DNA from: an uncultured Oscillospiraceae bacterium
GTDB lineage: Bacteria; Bacillota; Clostridia; Oscillospirales; Oscillospiraceae
Assembly (NCBI GenBank): GCA_949841355.1
Contig: CATKZP010000006.1
Span: 62,001-126,000 of the forward strand
DNA: 64,000 nt
Direction: 5' to 3'
In this document: positions 38,945 to 49,158 of the stretch, one piece after another
Layout: every line of letters begins with the position of its first letter
Position numbering within the stretch: position 1 is the stretch's first letter
Notes under the pieces: model-generated
The model's database searches: none
Seen by the model: the letters and a program-made list of their open reading frames with translations, nothing else
What the model was told of the DNA's origin: nothing
Program-made: the position numbers and the translations under genes

Positions 38945-39047
38945 ACACGCGCCGATTCCCGTTTGATCCCGTATGGCATAAGCATTCATACTGGCGGGGG
39001 GACAGCCTCCGGCTGCCTCTCCGCCAGCTTTTTTGAAGGAGGTTACC

Positions 39048-39590
39048 ATGGGTTTTCTGGGCATTGAGACCGCGAAAGCGCCTGCCGGAATGCGGGGCAG
39101 GCGGTTCCTGGCGTTTTTGATCGACGCCGCTGTTGTGATCGCCTTGTCGTTTGCCGCCTACCGCTTCACCGGGCGGCCCGACTTCTTCGCGGTCCAGGCC
39201 GCCATGGATGCCGCCAAAGCGGCGGGCGGACAGGACCAGGCCCTCACCGCCGCCGTGTTCACCCAATTCAACAGCGCGTACAGCGTACTGCTGCTGATCG
39301 GGTTTTGCTACGAGGCGCTCACCCAGCTTGCCACCTGCGGCTCCACCCTGGGCAAGCTGGCCATGGGACTGCGCACGGCGCCCCAGAATCCCGCCCGCGG
39401 CCGCGCCCTCCACAGCCTGCTGCTGTGCGCCAGGAGCGCGCTGAAAATGCTGTCCCTCTACATCTTCCAGGGCTTCCCCTTCCTCATGTGCTGCCTGACC
39501 ATCTTCACCAACGGGGAGTGCCGCACCGGATTTGACATGGCGGTAAGGTCTGCGACCGTGTTTCGGGAGAAGGCCGGCACCAGGGCATAG
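39048..39590 (+). CDS. RDD family membrane protein
   Basis: RGRRFLAFLIDAAVVIALSFAAYRF...CGSTLGKLAMGLRT. Confidence 0.8.
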   Translation: MGFLGIETAKAPAGMRGRRFLAFLIDAAVVIALSFAAYRFTGRPDFFAVQAAMDAAKAAGGQDQALTAAVFTQFNSAYSVLLLIGFCYEALTQLATCGSTLGKLAMGLRTAPQNPARGRALHSLLLCARSALKMLSLYIFQGFPFLMCCLTIFTNGECRTGFDMAVRSATVFREKAGTRA

Positions 39591-39632
39591 GCTGGGGAAC
39601 AGCCGTACACTGCGCGGAAAGAGGGGAGCGGT

Positions 39633-41165
39633 ATGCGCCATTCTGAAAAGACCATGCGGAAGATGCTGCTGGCACTGCTGGAGCGGAACGATTTTGTCAC
39701 CCTCAGCAGCCTTTCCCAGACGCTGGACATCTCCAAGCGGTCTGTGCAGAACTATTTGAACAAGGCGGATGGATGGCTTGTGGAGCACGAGCTGCCCAAT
39801 GTCCGCATCGTGAAGAAGCAGGGCTACGGCATCCGGCTGGAGCTGGACGCGGCGGGCCGCCAGACCCTGGCCACGCTGCTGAACAATCAATATTTCACCC
39901 TGGCGGACGGCAGCGCGGACCGGCGGATTGAGCTTCTGCGCAGCCTGATCTTTTCCAGGGAGGAGCTGACCATCCAATTCCTGGCGGACAGCTTCTATGT
40001 CAGCCGCTTTGTGATCCTCTCCGACCTGGACTGGGCGGAAAACTGGCTGGCCCAGTACCAGCTGCGCCTGTTCAAGACCCAGGGCCGGGGCATCGGCATC
40101 GCCGGGGAGGAGGTGGCCCGGCGCTCGGCCATCGCGGGCTTCTTCGATCTGTGCGAGCGGCGGGAGCCGGCGGCGGTGGGTCAGGCCGACCCGGTGCGGC
40201 TGGCCAAGGACCGGCTGGAGAAAATGGAGCAGGTCTATGCCGAGGAGGACATCAAAAAGGTGTGCGGCATCATTGAGGAGGCGGAGCGGGAATTCGACTT
40301 TTTCATGGGCAGTGAGTATTTCACCTCTCTGGCCACCCACATCACCATCAGCGTGTTCCGCCTGCGGCATGGGCACCAGATCAGCAAGGAGTTCCTTCCG
40401 CCTGATGGGGAGTTTCCGCAGCAGGAGATGAACACCGCCCGCTTCATCGCCGGACGGCTGGCCGACGCGTTCCGAATCCGCCTGCCGGAGTCGGAGTGCA
40501 CCTATATCTGCATCCACCTGATGAGCTATAACGCCTTTCAGTCTCAAATTGAGGAGGAGCGAAAGGTGCCGGAGAATGTGGAGCTGCTGGCCCTCCAGCT
40601 CATTGAGGCGGTGGATGCGGAGACAGGCGGGCGGTTCGCCTCGGACAAGGTGCTGTTTTTCGGACTGCTGGCCCACCTCCAGGGCGCCATTTACCAGCAG
40701 AAGGAAAATCCCGGTTCCAGATCCAGGCACAACATCCAGCTGCCCGAATCCTGCCGGGAGCTGTACGCCAGCGTGAAAAAGCAGGCTCTCCTTTACCACC
40801 GTCTGGGCGGGGTGTCCCCCGACCAGCAGGAGCTTATCGCCCTGACGCTCCACTTTGCCCTGGCCCAGGACCGCACCACCGTCAAGTGGAGAGCCCTGCT
40901 GGTGTCCAACGCCGGAGTTATCATCCAGCAGAGCCAGCGCAAGCTCTTGCAGGACAGCCTGCCGCAGATCAAAATTGTGGACATCTGTTCCCCGTACCAG
41001 TTCTCCGTATATCCGGACAGCAGCTATGATTTCATCATCTCCATGGCGCCGCTGAACGGTGCGGCAAAGCCGGTGGCGGACATTTCTCACGTAGCCAAGG
41101 CCCAGCGGGCCCAGTTCATTGAGGAGTTCCTGTTTGAAAAGCTGGACAACAGGGGCGGCGCGTGA
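39633..41165 (+). CDS. BglG/LicR-type PRD transcriptional regulator
   Basis: HTH (LSQTLDISKRSVQNYLNKADGWL), PRD segments (DFFMGSEYFTSLATHITISVFRL, ECTYICIHLMSY) and IIB-like segment. Confidence 0.88.
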   Translation: MRHSEKTMRKMLLALLERNDFVTLSSLSQTLDISKRSVQNYLNKADGWLVEHELPNVRIVKKQGYGIRLELDAAGRQTLATLLNNQYFTLADGSADRRIELLRSLIFSREELTIQFLADSFYVSRFVILSDLDWAENWLAQYQLRLFKTQGRGIGIAGEEVARRSAIAGFFDLCERREPAAVGQADPVRLAKDRLEKMEQVYAEEDIKKVCGIIEEAEREFDFFMGSEYFTSLATHITISVFRLRHGHQISKEFLPPDGEFPQQEMNTARFIAGRLADAFRIRLPESECTYICIHLMSYNAFQSQIEEERKVPENVELLALQLIEAVDAETGGRFASDKVLFFGLLAHLQGAIYQQKENPGSRSRHNIQLPESCRELYASVKKQALLYHRLGGVSPDQQELIALTLHFALAQDRTTVKWRALLVSNAGVIIQQSQRKLLQDSLPQIKIVDICSPYQFSVYPDSSYDFIISMAPLNGAAKPVADISHVAKAQRAQFIEEFLFEKLDNRGGA

Positions 41166-41239
41166 TGAGCTGCCGGCCGCCGGTTCTTTCTGAAATGCAG
41201 GAGTTCACCGCTGAGAAGGGAAATAAGGTGGACGTGTTA

Positions 41240-41280
41240 CAAAAAACGGCCTCATCCTTGACGGATGGGGCCGTTTTTAT
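41240..41280. terminator. Rho-independent terminator
   Basis: aaaaaacggcctcatccttgacggatggggccgttttta. Confidence 0.85.
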
Positions 41281-41304
41281 ATGAGATTATCCAGATAAAC
41301 AGCA

Positions 41305-41342
41305 AATCCGAACCCGTCCCCGATGGGGAACAAGTTCGGATT
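41305..41342. repeat. Compound inverted repeat near the left edge of the mobilizable element
   Basis: aatccgaac ccg tcccc gat gggga acaa gttcggatt. Confidence 0.6.
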
Positions 41343-41383
41343 ATGTTGCTTTGGTGGAACCAAATCAGAAGTAGTCGAACCCT

Positions 41384-43018
41384 TTACGGAAAAAAATCGG
41401 GGTCTGTGCCTCCCACACTGATAATGCTTTCCATCATTTTTGCCGCTGCCGGACTATCAACAACATGCGCTTCCGGGTCATTCACGCAATCCATTAGATA
41501 CCTGTGATTCTCTATCATTTCAAGAGTATCTTCATAAGACAATTCCTGCTTATCATCAGTGAAATGGAACGTGATAACCATTCTCTCTTTATAAACATAT
41601 ATCTTGTCAACAAAAATGTTAAGGACATATTCCCTCAGCTTTTTATTATCCAGATTCCCTACAAAACTCTCGAAGAATTTCACAATATCATCAAGTTTTA
41701 TATCGTACTTTTCCCGAAGTTCTTCCGCTTCGATCTGCTCTTTCAACATGCGCTTCTGGACTTCTAACTCGGTCATGGCCTCTTGGACTGTTTCGGTGAA
41801 AATTCCCGCGCTAATGGCTTTTACAAAGTTTTGCAATCTGCCCTCAACGTCTTTCAGCTTGCTTTTCAGCGATTCCAGATATGCCCCCTTATCATCACTT
41901 TTGCTATCTGCGTAATAGTCGAAACACAGCTTTGCGATAATCAGCCTTAATTCAGAATCTTCAAGTATTCGGTCAAGGGTATATCTTACGATTGTTTCAA
42001 GTTTCTCCTTTCGCTGATTTCCCATTTTACACGCTTTTTTCTGGTGGTTCAAACAGGAATAATAGTAGTAGATTTTCCCGGTTTTACTCGTCCCAGATAT
42101 ACCATGAAGAGTGGCACCACATTCACCGCAATATATATGACCTGTGAGCCAGAAATCAGTTTCTTCTGGGTTTAACTTCCTCGCCGCACCTGTGCCGCCC
42201 CGCTTATTCTTTGTTAGCTTCTTGTCGGCAGCGTCAAACAGCTCAACACTAATAATTTGAGGCATTCCGCCCGGTATGACATACTCACCCCATCTATATT
42301 CGCCTATATACGCCCTGTTGCGAAGTATCATATTTAGCGAGTTCACAACAAATTTATTGCCCCGAACACTCCTGAGCCCACTTTCGTTTAGCTCATTCGC
42401 TATTTTTTGAAGGGGTTTCCCCTCCACATAATCGGTAAAGATTTTCCGGACAATCGGCGCGGTTTCCGGGTCAATTTCATACTTCTCATTTGGCTTTCCA
42501 GTATACCCCAAAATTTTTACGCCGTTATACAACGCATTTTCAGCATTAAAATTTTGTCCTCTCATAACGTTGCTGCGGTGGTTCTCAATGAAGTTGTGCG
42601 CCATAGAAGCATATAACGCCTGTATCACATAGCGCATATGGCTATCATCTGGAAGCGGCTCACCTACGGTAACGATCTGAACGCCGGAATCCTGCAACTG
42701 TGCGTCAATAAAAAAGGAATCATGTATTTCACGGGAAAGCCTGTCCAGCTTCCAGAGAATCAAATAGGCGGGGCGTTTATGCTTTGCCTCATAAAGCATG
42801 TGCTGCAATCCCGGTCTTTCTATTGTAGTTCCCGTGATACCTCTATCCTCAAATTCACAGCCGGGGGGAATGATATAGCCGTGTTTTTCTGCGTACTCAT
42901 GGGCCGCTTGCCGCTGCTGGTCAATGGAAACATCCCGCTGTGCGTCAGAGCTATAGCGATAGTAGCAAAAGGCGATATTTCCCGGATTTCGCTTGAACTT
43001 TTTCATTTTGTTAGCCAC
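41384..43018 (-). CDS. Large serine recombinase
   Basis: AFCYYRYSSDAQRDVSIDQQRQAAHEYAEKHGY catalytic N-terminus; CGECGATLHGISGTSKTGKIYYYYSCLNH Zn-ribbon; GTG start after AAAGGAG. Confidence 0.92.
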   Translation of the reverse strand: MANKMKKFKRNPGNIAFCYYRYSSDAQRDVSIDQQRQAAHEYAEKHGYIIPPGCEFEDRGITGTTIERPGLQHMLYEAKHKRPAYLILWKLDRLSREIHDSFFIDAQLQDSGVQIVTVGEPLPDDSHMRYVIQALYASMAHNFIENHRSNVMRGQNFNAENALYNGVKILGYTGKPNEKYEIDPETAPIVRKIFTDYVEGKPLQKIANELNESGLRSVRGNKFVVNSLNMILRNRAYIGEYRWGEYVIPGGMPQIISVELFDAADKKLTKNKRGGTGAARKLNPEETDFWLTGHIYCGECGATLHGISGTSKTGKIYYYYSCLNHQKKACKMGNQRKEKLETIVRYTLDRILEDSELRLIIAKLCFDYYADSKSDDKGAYLESLKSKLKDVEGRLQNFVKAISAGIFTETVQEAMTELEVQKRMLKEQIEAEELREKYDIKLDDIVKFFESFVGNLDNKKLREYVLNIFVDKIYVYKERMVITFHFTDDKQELSYEDTLEMIENHRYLMDCVNDPEAHVVDSPAAAKMMESIISVGGTDPDFFP

Positions 43019-43205
43019 TGTGATTCGCTCCTTTCCTGTTTGGTGGTTTTCGTATGTCTCAAAATTTCCGCCGGGCCTCTTTGGCCGGAGGTGCGTCAGC
43101 ACCTCTTGATTACACAAAAGCACAGGGGCGAAAGGCTGTCAAGGCCGCCGCAGGCGAGGCGAAGCCGGTGCCTTGACAGCCTTTCGCTTCTGTGCTACCC
43201 CCGCT

Positions 43206-43865
43206 TTATCCCTCTGCAAGCCTCATTACATATTTCTTTAGCGTGTTCCGGCTAATACCATGCTTTTCCATAACGGCTTTTTGTGTAATTGTCCTGTCGT
43301 GCATGTAAAGCTCTAAATCATGTCTTAATTCATCGGTCATTTTATCCAACGAGCCTTTTTTTCGTCCGCTTCCCTTGTCGCTTGCCGCGATACCGTCTTT
43401 TATAGCCTTTGAGATATAACGCCTCTGCTGCTCCGCCCTGTCAAGCTCCACAATCAAAAGCAGCTTTATAATACCTTCCATAGCGGTCTTTGTAACTAAA
43501 TCCTGACTTTCCGCTGTATTCATCATTTGCCGGATATAGTCGCTGGATATAGTGGGATTGTCCAGAAAAACGATATTTATGCCCCTTGTAAGCCATTCCA
43601 TATATTTTATATAGCCATTCTCGGCCTCCCTTGTAAATCTGGATAAATCCTTGAAAACAACCGTGTCACCGCTTTGCAATAGCTTGTCGAGCTTGTTAAA
43701 TTGCTTTCTGTCCGTGAAATTCTTTGCAGACTTTTCTTCTGCAAATTCAATCAGGTATTCAATACCTTTTTCTTCAGCGTACTTTTTCAGAGCCTTTTCC
43801 TGTCTACCGAAATTCTGCCGCTCCGTATCGGTTGAAATCCGCATATAGCTGTAATAGTTCCCCAC
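43206..43865 (-). CDS. Serine recombinase / resolvase-like protein
   Basis: YYSYMRISTDTERQNFGRQEKALKKYAEEKGIEY; GDTVVFKDLSRFTREAENGYIKYMEWL; C-terminal HTH; GTG after GGAGGCGA. Confidence 0.9.
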   Translation of the reverse strand: MGNYYSYMRISTDTERQNFGRQEKALKKYAEEKGIEYLIEFAEEKSAKNFTDRKQFNKLDKLLQSGDTVVFKDLSRFTREAENGYIKYMEWLTRGINIVFLDNPTISSDYIRQMMNTAESQDLVTKTAMEGIIKLLLIVELDRAEQQRRYISKAIKDGIAASDKGSGRKKGSLDKMTDELRHDLELYMHDRTITQKAVMEKHGISRNTLKKYVMRLAEG

Positions 43866-43913
43866 AAAATCGCCTCCAATCGCCAAACAAACTATAGTTA
43901 TTCTGACAATAAA

Positions 43914-43959
43914 ATTATACCGTCAAAATAACTTTTTGTCAAGCTATTTTGACGGTATA
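43914..43959 (-). promoter_or_regulatory. Consensus SigA-type promoter overlapped by a 15-bp inverted repeat, upstream of the resolvase
   Basis: Minus strand: TTGACA (43942-43937), 17-bp spacer, TATAAT (43919-43914); arms 43916-43930 and 43945-43959. Confidence 0.85.
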
Positions 43960-44062
43960 TTCATTAACGTTTTGTGAATTGGTTATATTGACGCAAATAA
44001 TCTGCATTTTGCTCCGCGCAATAAACTGCCCCCACCAAGCATAGCCTGGTGGGGTGATGTTT

Positions 44063-45130
44063 TCAGCCGATGGGGGCAAAGGTGCATTCTACGCTGCCCT
44101 GGGAAATCTGGCGGTTTAGATAGCCCTCGATCACCGACCCGGCGTGGGCGTGGACAGTCACGGGTTTTCTCAGCACCTCCCTAAGCAAGTCCCCCACATG
44201 GTCCATGTCCGTATCGCCCAGGAAGGTGACGTCTGTCAGGGAGTCGCAGCGGTTCAGCGCGCTGCTACCCAACTCCGTCACACTTGCAGGTATGGTAAGC
44301 TCCGTGATGGGACAATATGAAAACGCAGAACTGCCTATGTAAGTCAGCCCATCAGGGAGCGTGACCGAGGTCAGCCCGCTGGATTCAAACGCATGACTCT
44401 CAATTCTAGTTACGCCTTCGGGAATCTGGATGCTAGTCAGGCTGGAACAGCGGCTAAACATATTGCGGGGAATGTAAGTAAGATTTTTGGACAGGGTCAC
44501 ACTGCTCAAATTCTTGCAGTCCTGAAAAATATCCCCGTAAAGCTCTGTTACGCTGTCCGGGATGGTGACGCTTGTAATTGGGGTGCCGCTAAACGCCCCA
44601 TAACCAACCCCTTTAGTACCGATCCGCGTCACGCTGTCCGGGATGACGATTTCTGTGATGGCGAGGCCCTCAAACGCCTCGGCGCCAATCGCCGTGACGC
44701 CGTCCTCAATGACCACCTTCTTAATTTCCTGCCGGCATTTGTATTCATCCGTCTCAAAGAGGGTATTTTTGATTGCATCAATATAACCATTATAGGCGGT
44801 GATCTCCCCGCCGCCGGAGCAGGTCAGCGTTCCGGTGGCAGCATCGAAAGTATAGGTCATCTCGGCGGGTACGGCGGGCTCTGGTTCCGTTGATTCTTCC
44901 GGCTGTTCCTGTTCCGGTTCCTGCGGGGGCTCCTCTGATTCTTCCGGTTCTCCCTGTTCCGGCTCTTGTGACGGCTGCTCCTCTTTCCCGTCTGCTGGCT
45001 GCTGTTCGGTGGGAGTATCCCCAGAGGCCGGAGGTTCCACGGTGTCCGGCGTGTCGTTCGCTCCACAGGCGGACAACAGCACAAGGCACATCATCAGTGC
45101 CAACAGCAGCGCGATTGATTTTCTTTTCAT
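44063..45130 (-). CDS. BspA-type leucine-rich-repeat lipoprotein
   Basis: Lipobox LLSAC; E/P-rich linker; repeated VTxIGxxAFxG..ITxVxIPDSVTxIG units. Confidence 0.88.
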   Translation of the reverse strand: MKRKSIALLLALMMCLVLLSACGANDTPDTVEPPASGDTPTEQQPADGKEEQPSQEPEQGEPEESEEPPQEPEQEQPEESTEPEPAVPAEMTYTFDAATGTLTCSGGGEITAYNGYIDAIKNTLFETDEYKCRQEIKKVVIEDGVTAIGAEAFEGLAITEIVIPDSVTRIGTKGVGYGAFSGTPITSVTIPDSVTELYGDIFQDCKNLSSVTLSKNLTYIPRNMFSRCSSLTSIQIPEGVTRIESHAFESSGLTSVTLPDGLTYIGSSAFSYCPITELTIPASVTELGSSALNRCDSLTDVTFLGDTDMDHVGDLLREVLRKPVTVHAHAGSVIEGYLNRQISQGSVECTFAPIG

Positions 45131-45587
45131 GTTTGCGTTCCCTCTCTTTTCGTAATTTTTACCGCTCCACGCGGCTTGATTGGCTGTCTCAACGGTTCAG
45201 CCTTTGGGGGTGGTACTTCCTTTCCCGTCCCCCGTGGGCTTTCCCCGTGAGACAACAAAAGCGGCGCAGGGATTACGATTCCCTACACCGCTAACAAGCG
45301 CACAGCTACATTCTCCCCCTTGCGAAAAAGCATAGAAGGGGGTATAATGAAAAACAGGCGCAGTTATATCTGCTGTGTGGGAGAGGCCTATTCTCCTGCA
45401 TAGGGCCGGACGGGTGCTGCCAACACCTTTCCGGCCTGCCTTTTTTGTTGTCCACTTTATTATATATGTTTGGACACAGAAAAGCAATAGGTATTTTCGC
45501 AAAAGAAGGGGTTCCGAGGGGAAACGGAACGTGTCCCCCGGCAAGTAGGGAAGGGCGAAGCGAGGCGCTTCCCGTTACTTGCATTTT

Positions 45588-45729
45588 TTCGCTCTTGACA
45601 TTTGCGGGATTATGTGATATAATGTAAAAGAAGAGAAATTATTGTCTGCGGCGGGAGCGGCAGACAATAATTTCGAGCAAGCGGGGTATGCTTCTTGGCT
45701 AACACAAAACCGCAAATGTCAAGAGCGAA
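45588..45729. repeat. Nested inverted repeats
   Basis: Outer perfect 20-bp IR 45588-45607 / 45710-45729 (ttcgctcttgacatttgcgg / ccgcaaatgtcaagagcgaa); inner perfect 15-bp hairpin 45635-45649 / 45660-45674 (gaaattattgtctgc / gcagacaataatttc). Confidence 0.9.
45595..45623 (+). promoter_or_regulatory. Consensus SigA-type promoter
   Basis: TTGACA (45595-45600), 17-bp spacer, TATAAT (45618-45623). Confidence 0.85.
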
Positions 45730-45745
45730 ACTTCGCACGATTTTA

Positions 45746-45849
45746 CAGCGAGTGGATATAGCGTTTGGAAACAGCGAGCGGATATAGCGTTTGGAAACAG
45801 CGAGCGGATATAGCGTTTGGAAACAGCGAGCGGATATAGCGTTTTGGAT
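45746..45849. repeat. Four tandem 26-bp direct repeats (iteron-like)
   Basis: cagcgag[t/c]ggatatagcgtttggaaa at 45746, 45772, 45798, 45824; last copy diverges at its 3' end. Confidence 0.92.
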
Positions 45850-45912
45850 GAAGCGGTGATAAATCGGATAGCTTCCCTGTGATGTCAAACGCTGTTTTTT
45901 TGCTGTTTTATG

Positions 45913-45948
45913 CCTGACATTCCACAGGGAGGGATGTCAGGTTTTTTT
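45913..45948 (+). terminator. Hairpin with T-tract upstream of the relaxase (terminator or attenuator)
   Basis: cctgacat tccacagggaggg atgtcagg ttttttt. Confidence 0.7.
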
Positions 45949-45975
45949 GCGTCCAAATTTAAAAAGGAGAAATCA

Positions 45976-47719
45976 TATGGATAATGAAAACGAACTGATA
46001 CAGGTTACAACTCGATTACCCCTTAATGTCAAGGAAAAAATTGACGATCTGGCAAAAAGCGGTGGATGCTCCACAGCGGAAATTATGAGGCGTTCCCTTG
46101 ATGGCACTTTGAGCGAATATCTTGGCGAAGTGCAGTATGTGGACAGGGAACAGGGCGAAGTTATCAAAAAGCAGCTTGAAAACCTTTTCACGGAAATATC
46201 CGACATGAGGATGGAGCTTAACCGCATAGGAGTCAACTACAATCAGGAAGTCAGATTACAAAATTTGGGAAAGCAATTCCGCGCAGGAAAAATCGGCATT
46301 TCGGAAACGTTGAAAATGCACGACTCCATCACAGAAGAATGCAAGGGTTTCTCCCCGGAAGCAATCAATGAAATCATGGATAGGTTTGATAGGAATGTGG
46401 AGGAATTTGTAAACGTCATGGCATACACCAGAATTTCCCACACAAGAAACGGAAGGGCCGCTATCCAATACGCGAGAGGAAACGGGCAAGGTCACAACGG
46501 ACACGCAAGGCGGAATTTGCTCATAGGCGGCGTGGGTATGCTGCCTGACGAAGTTATGTCTTTTGAGGAGCAAATGCAGCAGGATTGGGAAAAGGCGTCC
46601 CAAAAGAATAAAAATCAGGTGCGCAGAATTGTTACATCGTTTAGCGAAAAAGAACTGAACCCGCAAGACGAAGATGCTGCCTATTTGGCGTTAGAAATGG
46701 TTCAGGAGTTTATTGAAGAAGCCTATCCCAATCGGAAAGCCGCTATTTTTGTCCAGAACGACGGGAAGGGCGGAAAGCTGCATGTTCACGCTCTGGTGAG
46801 TAACGTTGACAGCATTGAATATAAGGGCTGTACGGATGAGCAGACGGGATTTGAATATGTCAAGCGGAACTTCAACCGGGTAGCGAGCAGGCATATCACG
46901 CTGGACAACGGCAAAAAGGCGAAAGACAAGTTTTCACAGACGGAACGTGCGTTAGAGGAAGAAAATGAAGAAGCCGCAGAGAACGGCGGCGCGGCAGCGT
47001 ATATCTGGAAGGATGATTTGCGCGAGCGGATTCGGATTGCCATGGAGAACGCAACTTCCGAAGATGATTTTCTGGAAGCCTTGGAGGATGAAGGAGTAAC
47101 GGCCCGGTACGGCACTTCTAAGCGGTATGGCAAGTATATCTCCTATGAGCTTGTGGATGTTCCGGCCCACATGGAGGGCGCGGACAGGAAGTATAAAGCG
47201 CGGTCATACACCTTGGGGGATGCCTACGGAGTGGAAGCCCTGCGGGAAAAGCTGCGCGAAAAGGCTAAAGAACAGTTGCGGATGGTGGAGCAGCGCAACA
47301 ATATAACGGAAAGCAGGGCCGTTTTGTCCGACATTCCACAGCGCGGATTGAGCGTGGAAGCGGCGGCATGGCCTCCGATGAACGAAACCCCAGAATTGAA
47401 GTGTGTCCCGGGAATAAAGCAGAAATCAGCTCGAATGGTAGCGGATATAGTTAACGCCGCAATCAGCGGCCCGCGCCGGGAGATCAGGGCAGAAACGCCT
47501 ATCCCCGTACAGCCCGCCCCTACAACGCCGCCTACGGCAGCAGAGGGGGACGGGGGGACAGATGATAGCACCCCCGAAGTGAAACAGCCCGTACAGAGCG
47601 CGACACCCCCGCGAAGGCCCGAAGGCGCCTATCAGAGAATGCTTAAAAAAAGGGCAGAAGACGCACAGAGGCAGGCGGAAAATCAACATGACGATATGGA
47701 TTGGCTTCCCTCCCTATAG
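45976..47719 (+). CDS. Mobilization relaxase with N-terminal RHH/MobC-like region
   Basis: TRLPLNVKEKIDDLAKSGGCSTAEIMRRSL...LNRIGVNYNQEVR (MobC-like); KAAIFVQNDGKGGKLHVHALVSNVD (HxH). Confidence 0.85.
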
Positions 47720-47755
47720 GGAAGCCAATCCCCGGAAAATTGAAAGGAGGAAAAA

Positions 47756-48901
47756 ATGGGGAACGAGGCAAAATTGCACACTTTCATGCTTGCAAGCGAT
47801 TATGACCCTGCACATTATGGCTGGACAGAAAGCGAACTTGCTGCATTGGGGGACTGTAAATCAACCGCCGAAGTCATTAAGAAGCGTTTAGAGAACAACG
47901 GCGCAAAAGTAAAGGAAATGTACGCCATAGAACATAAGAGCGAGAAAAAGGCTGATTCAAAATCGAAAGAGTTTCACGGGGCCACCGATGAAGCCAAAAT
48001 GCACTATCATCTTCTTGTAAGATTTGAACCCTCGCACGGGGCCACGCTGAAAGAGCTTGCAGAATACATCGGCATTTCCCCGGAGATTATCGAAAAACCA
48101 AAACCAGGCCGCTATAGCTATGATAACATGTTATCGTACCTTACGCATATCAAGTATGTGGACAAGATTCAATATGCCCCCGAAGATGTTGTAACGCTTG
48201 CCGGAAGTGATTACATGGACTATTACAATGAGCGTAAAAAGCGTTGGATAAAAGCAAGGGAAATTGTGGCAAAAAAGGGTGGAAAAACTCGTGATCGTCT
48301 TTTCCGTGAAACAATGGAAAAATTAGACCGTGGTGAGCTTACTTACAATGAGATAGCATTAACAAAAGGAGGTTGTGCTCTTCTTACAGATTCTAAATAT
48401 CAAAAAAAGCTTTTTACAAAATCTGGGCTTGTAACAGATTTGGCAGGAATCCATCACCAAAATATGAAAAAAATGATTGAAAACGGAGAGATAAATTCAT
48501 GGGAACAAATTGAGAAGAGTGAACAGTTCAAATTACTGCAATGCTATGGTTATATAGAAGAATTGAAAAACACCTTAGAAGCTGCGATAAAAAAGGGGGT
48601 GCAGAACGAATTTTTAAATCTAAAACAGGCTATTAAAGAGTATAAAATAAATCTGCCATTTGAAGATATTGAGGCTTGTGATGAATACGAAGTTATATGT
48701 AAGTATTTCAAAGAAGAAATTGAAAACGTCATAAGAGCTCAAGCAGAGTGCGAATATAGGGATTTATATTATGCTGTAATAAATCGGGAAATCACTCGTG
48801 TTGAGGCCAAAGCAAGCGAGAAATATATATATGCATATCTAATTTTTAAAGAAGATATAGAGAAGGAACCTATGCCGTATCACCACCTACAGTGCTATTA
48901 A
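47756..48901 (+). CDS. Plasmid-type rolling-circle replication initiator (Rep, HUH family)
   Basis: LHTFMLASDYDPAHYGWTE; EAKMHYHLLVRFEPSHGATLKELAEYIGI; YDNMLSYLTHIKYVDKIQY. Confidence 0.75.
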   Translation: MGNEAKLHTFMLASDYDPAHYGWTESELAALGDCKSTAEVIKKRLENNGAKVKEMYAIEHKSEKKADSKSKEFHGATDEAKMHYHLLVRFEPSHGATLKELAEYIGISPEIIEKPKPGRYSYDNMLSYLTHIKYVDKIQYAPEDVVTLAGSDYMDYYNERKKRWIKAREIVAKKGGKTRDRLFRETMEKLDRGELTYNEIALTKGGCALLTDSKYQKKLFTKSGLVTDLAGIHHQNMKKMIENGEINSWEQIEKSEQFKLLQCYGYIEELKNTLEAAIKKGVQNEFLNLKQAIKEYKINLPFEDIEACDEYEVICKYFKEEIENVIRAQAECEYRDLYYAVINREITRVEAKASEKYIYAYLIFKEDIEKEPMPYHHLQCY

Positions 48902-49158
48902 GTTCGGGTAATTCCCGTTCTTTATTTTGCGTGTGGGTGGATAATTAAAAATGTTTAATTATCCACCTAATTATCACCGTCTGACAGCTTCGGCCCGCCA
49001 AGGCCGCTCCGCCGCCGTTTCACTCGACAAGCCCTTATGATTGTATCGCACGCGTTGAGTATATGGATTTTAATTATCCCTTACAGCCCGTAGTATTTTG
49101 TAGGGATTTTTAAGGAAAATGTATTTTGGTGTTGCCCATCGGAGGGTTAGGAAAAAAC

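Noticed and set aside
37559-41090. 501-aa and 737-aa minus-strand ORFs
   Set aside because: Shadows of IIC and the BglG-type regulator
45746-45849. CRISPR array
   Set aside because: Repeats are contiguous with no unique spacers and no cas genes are present
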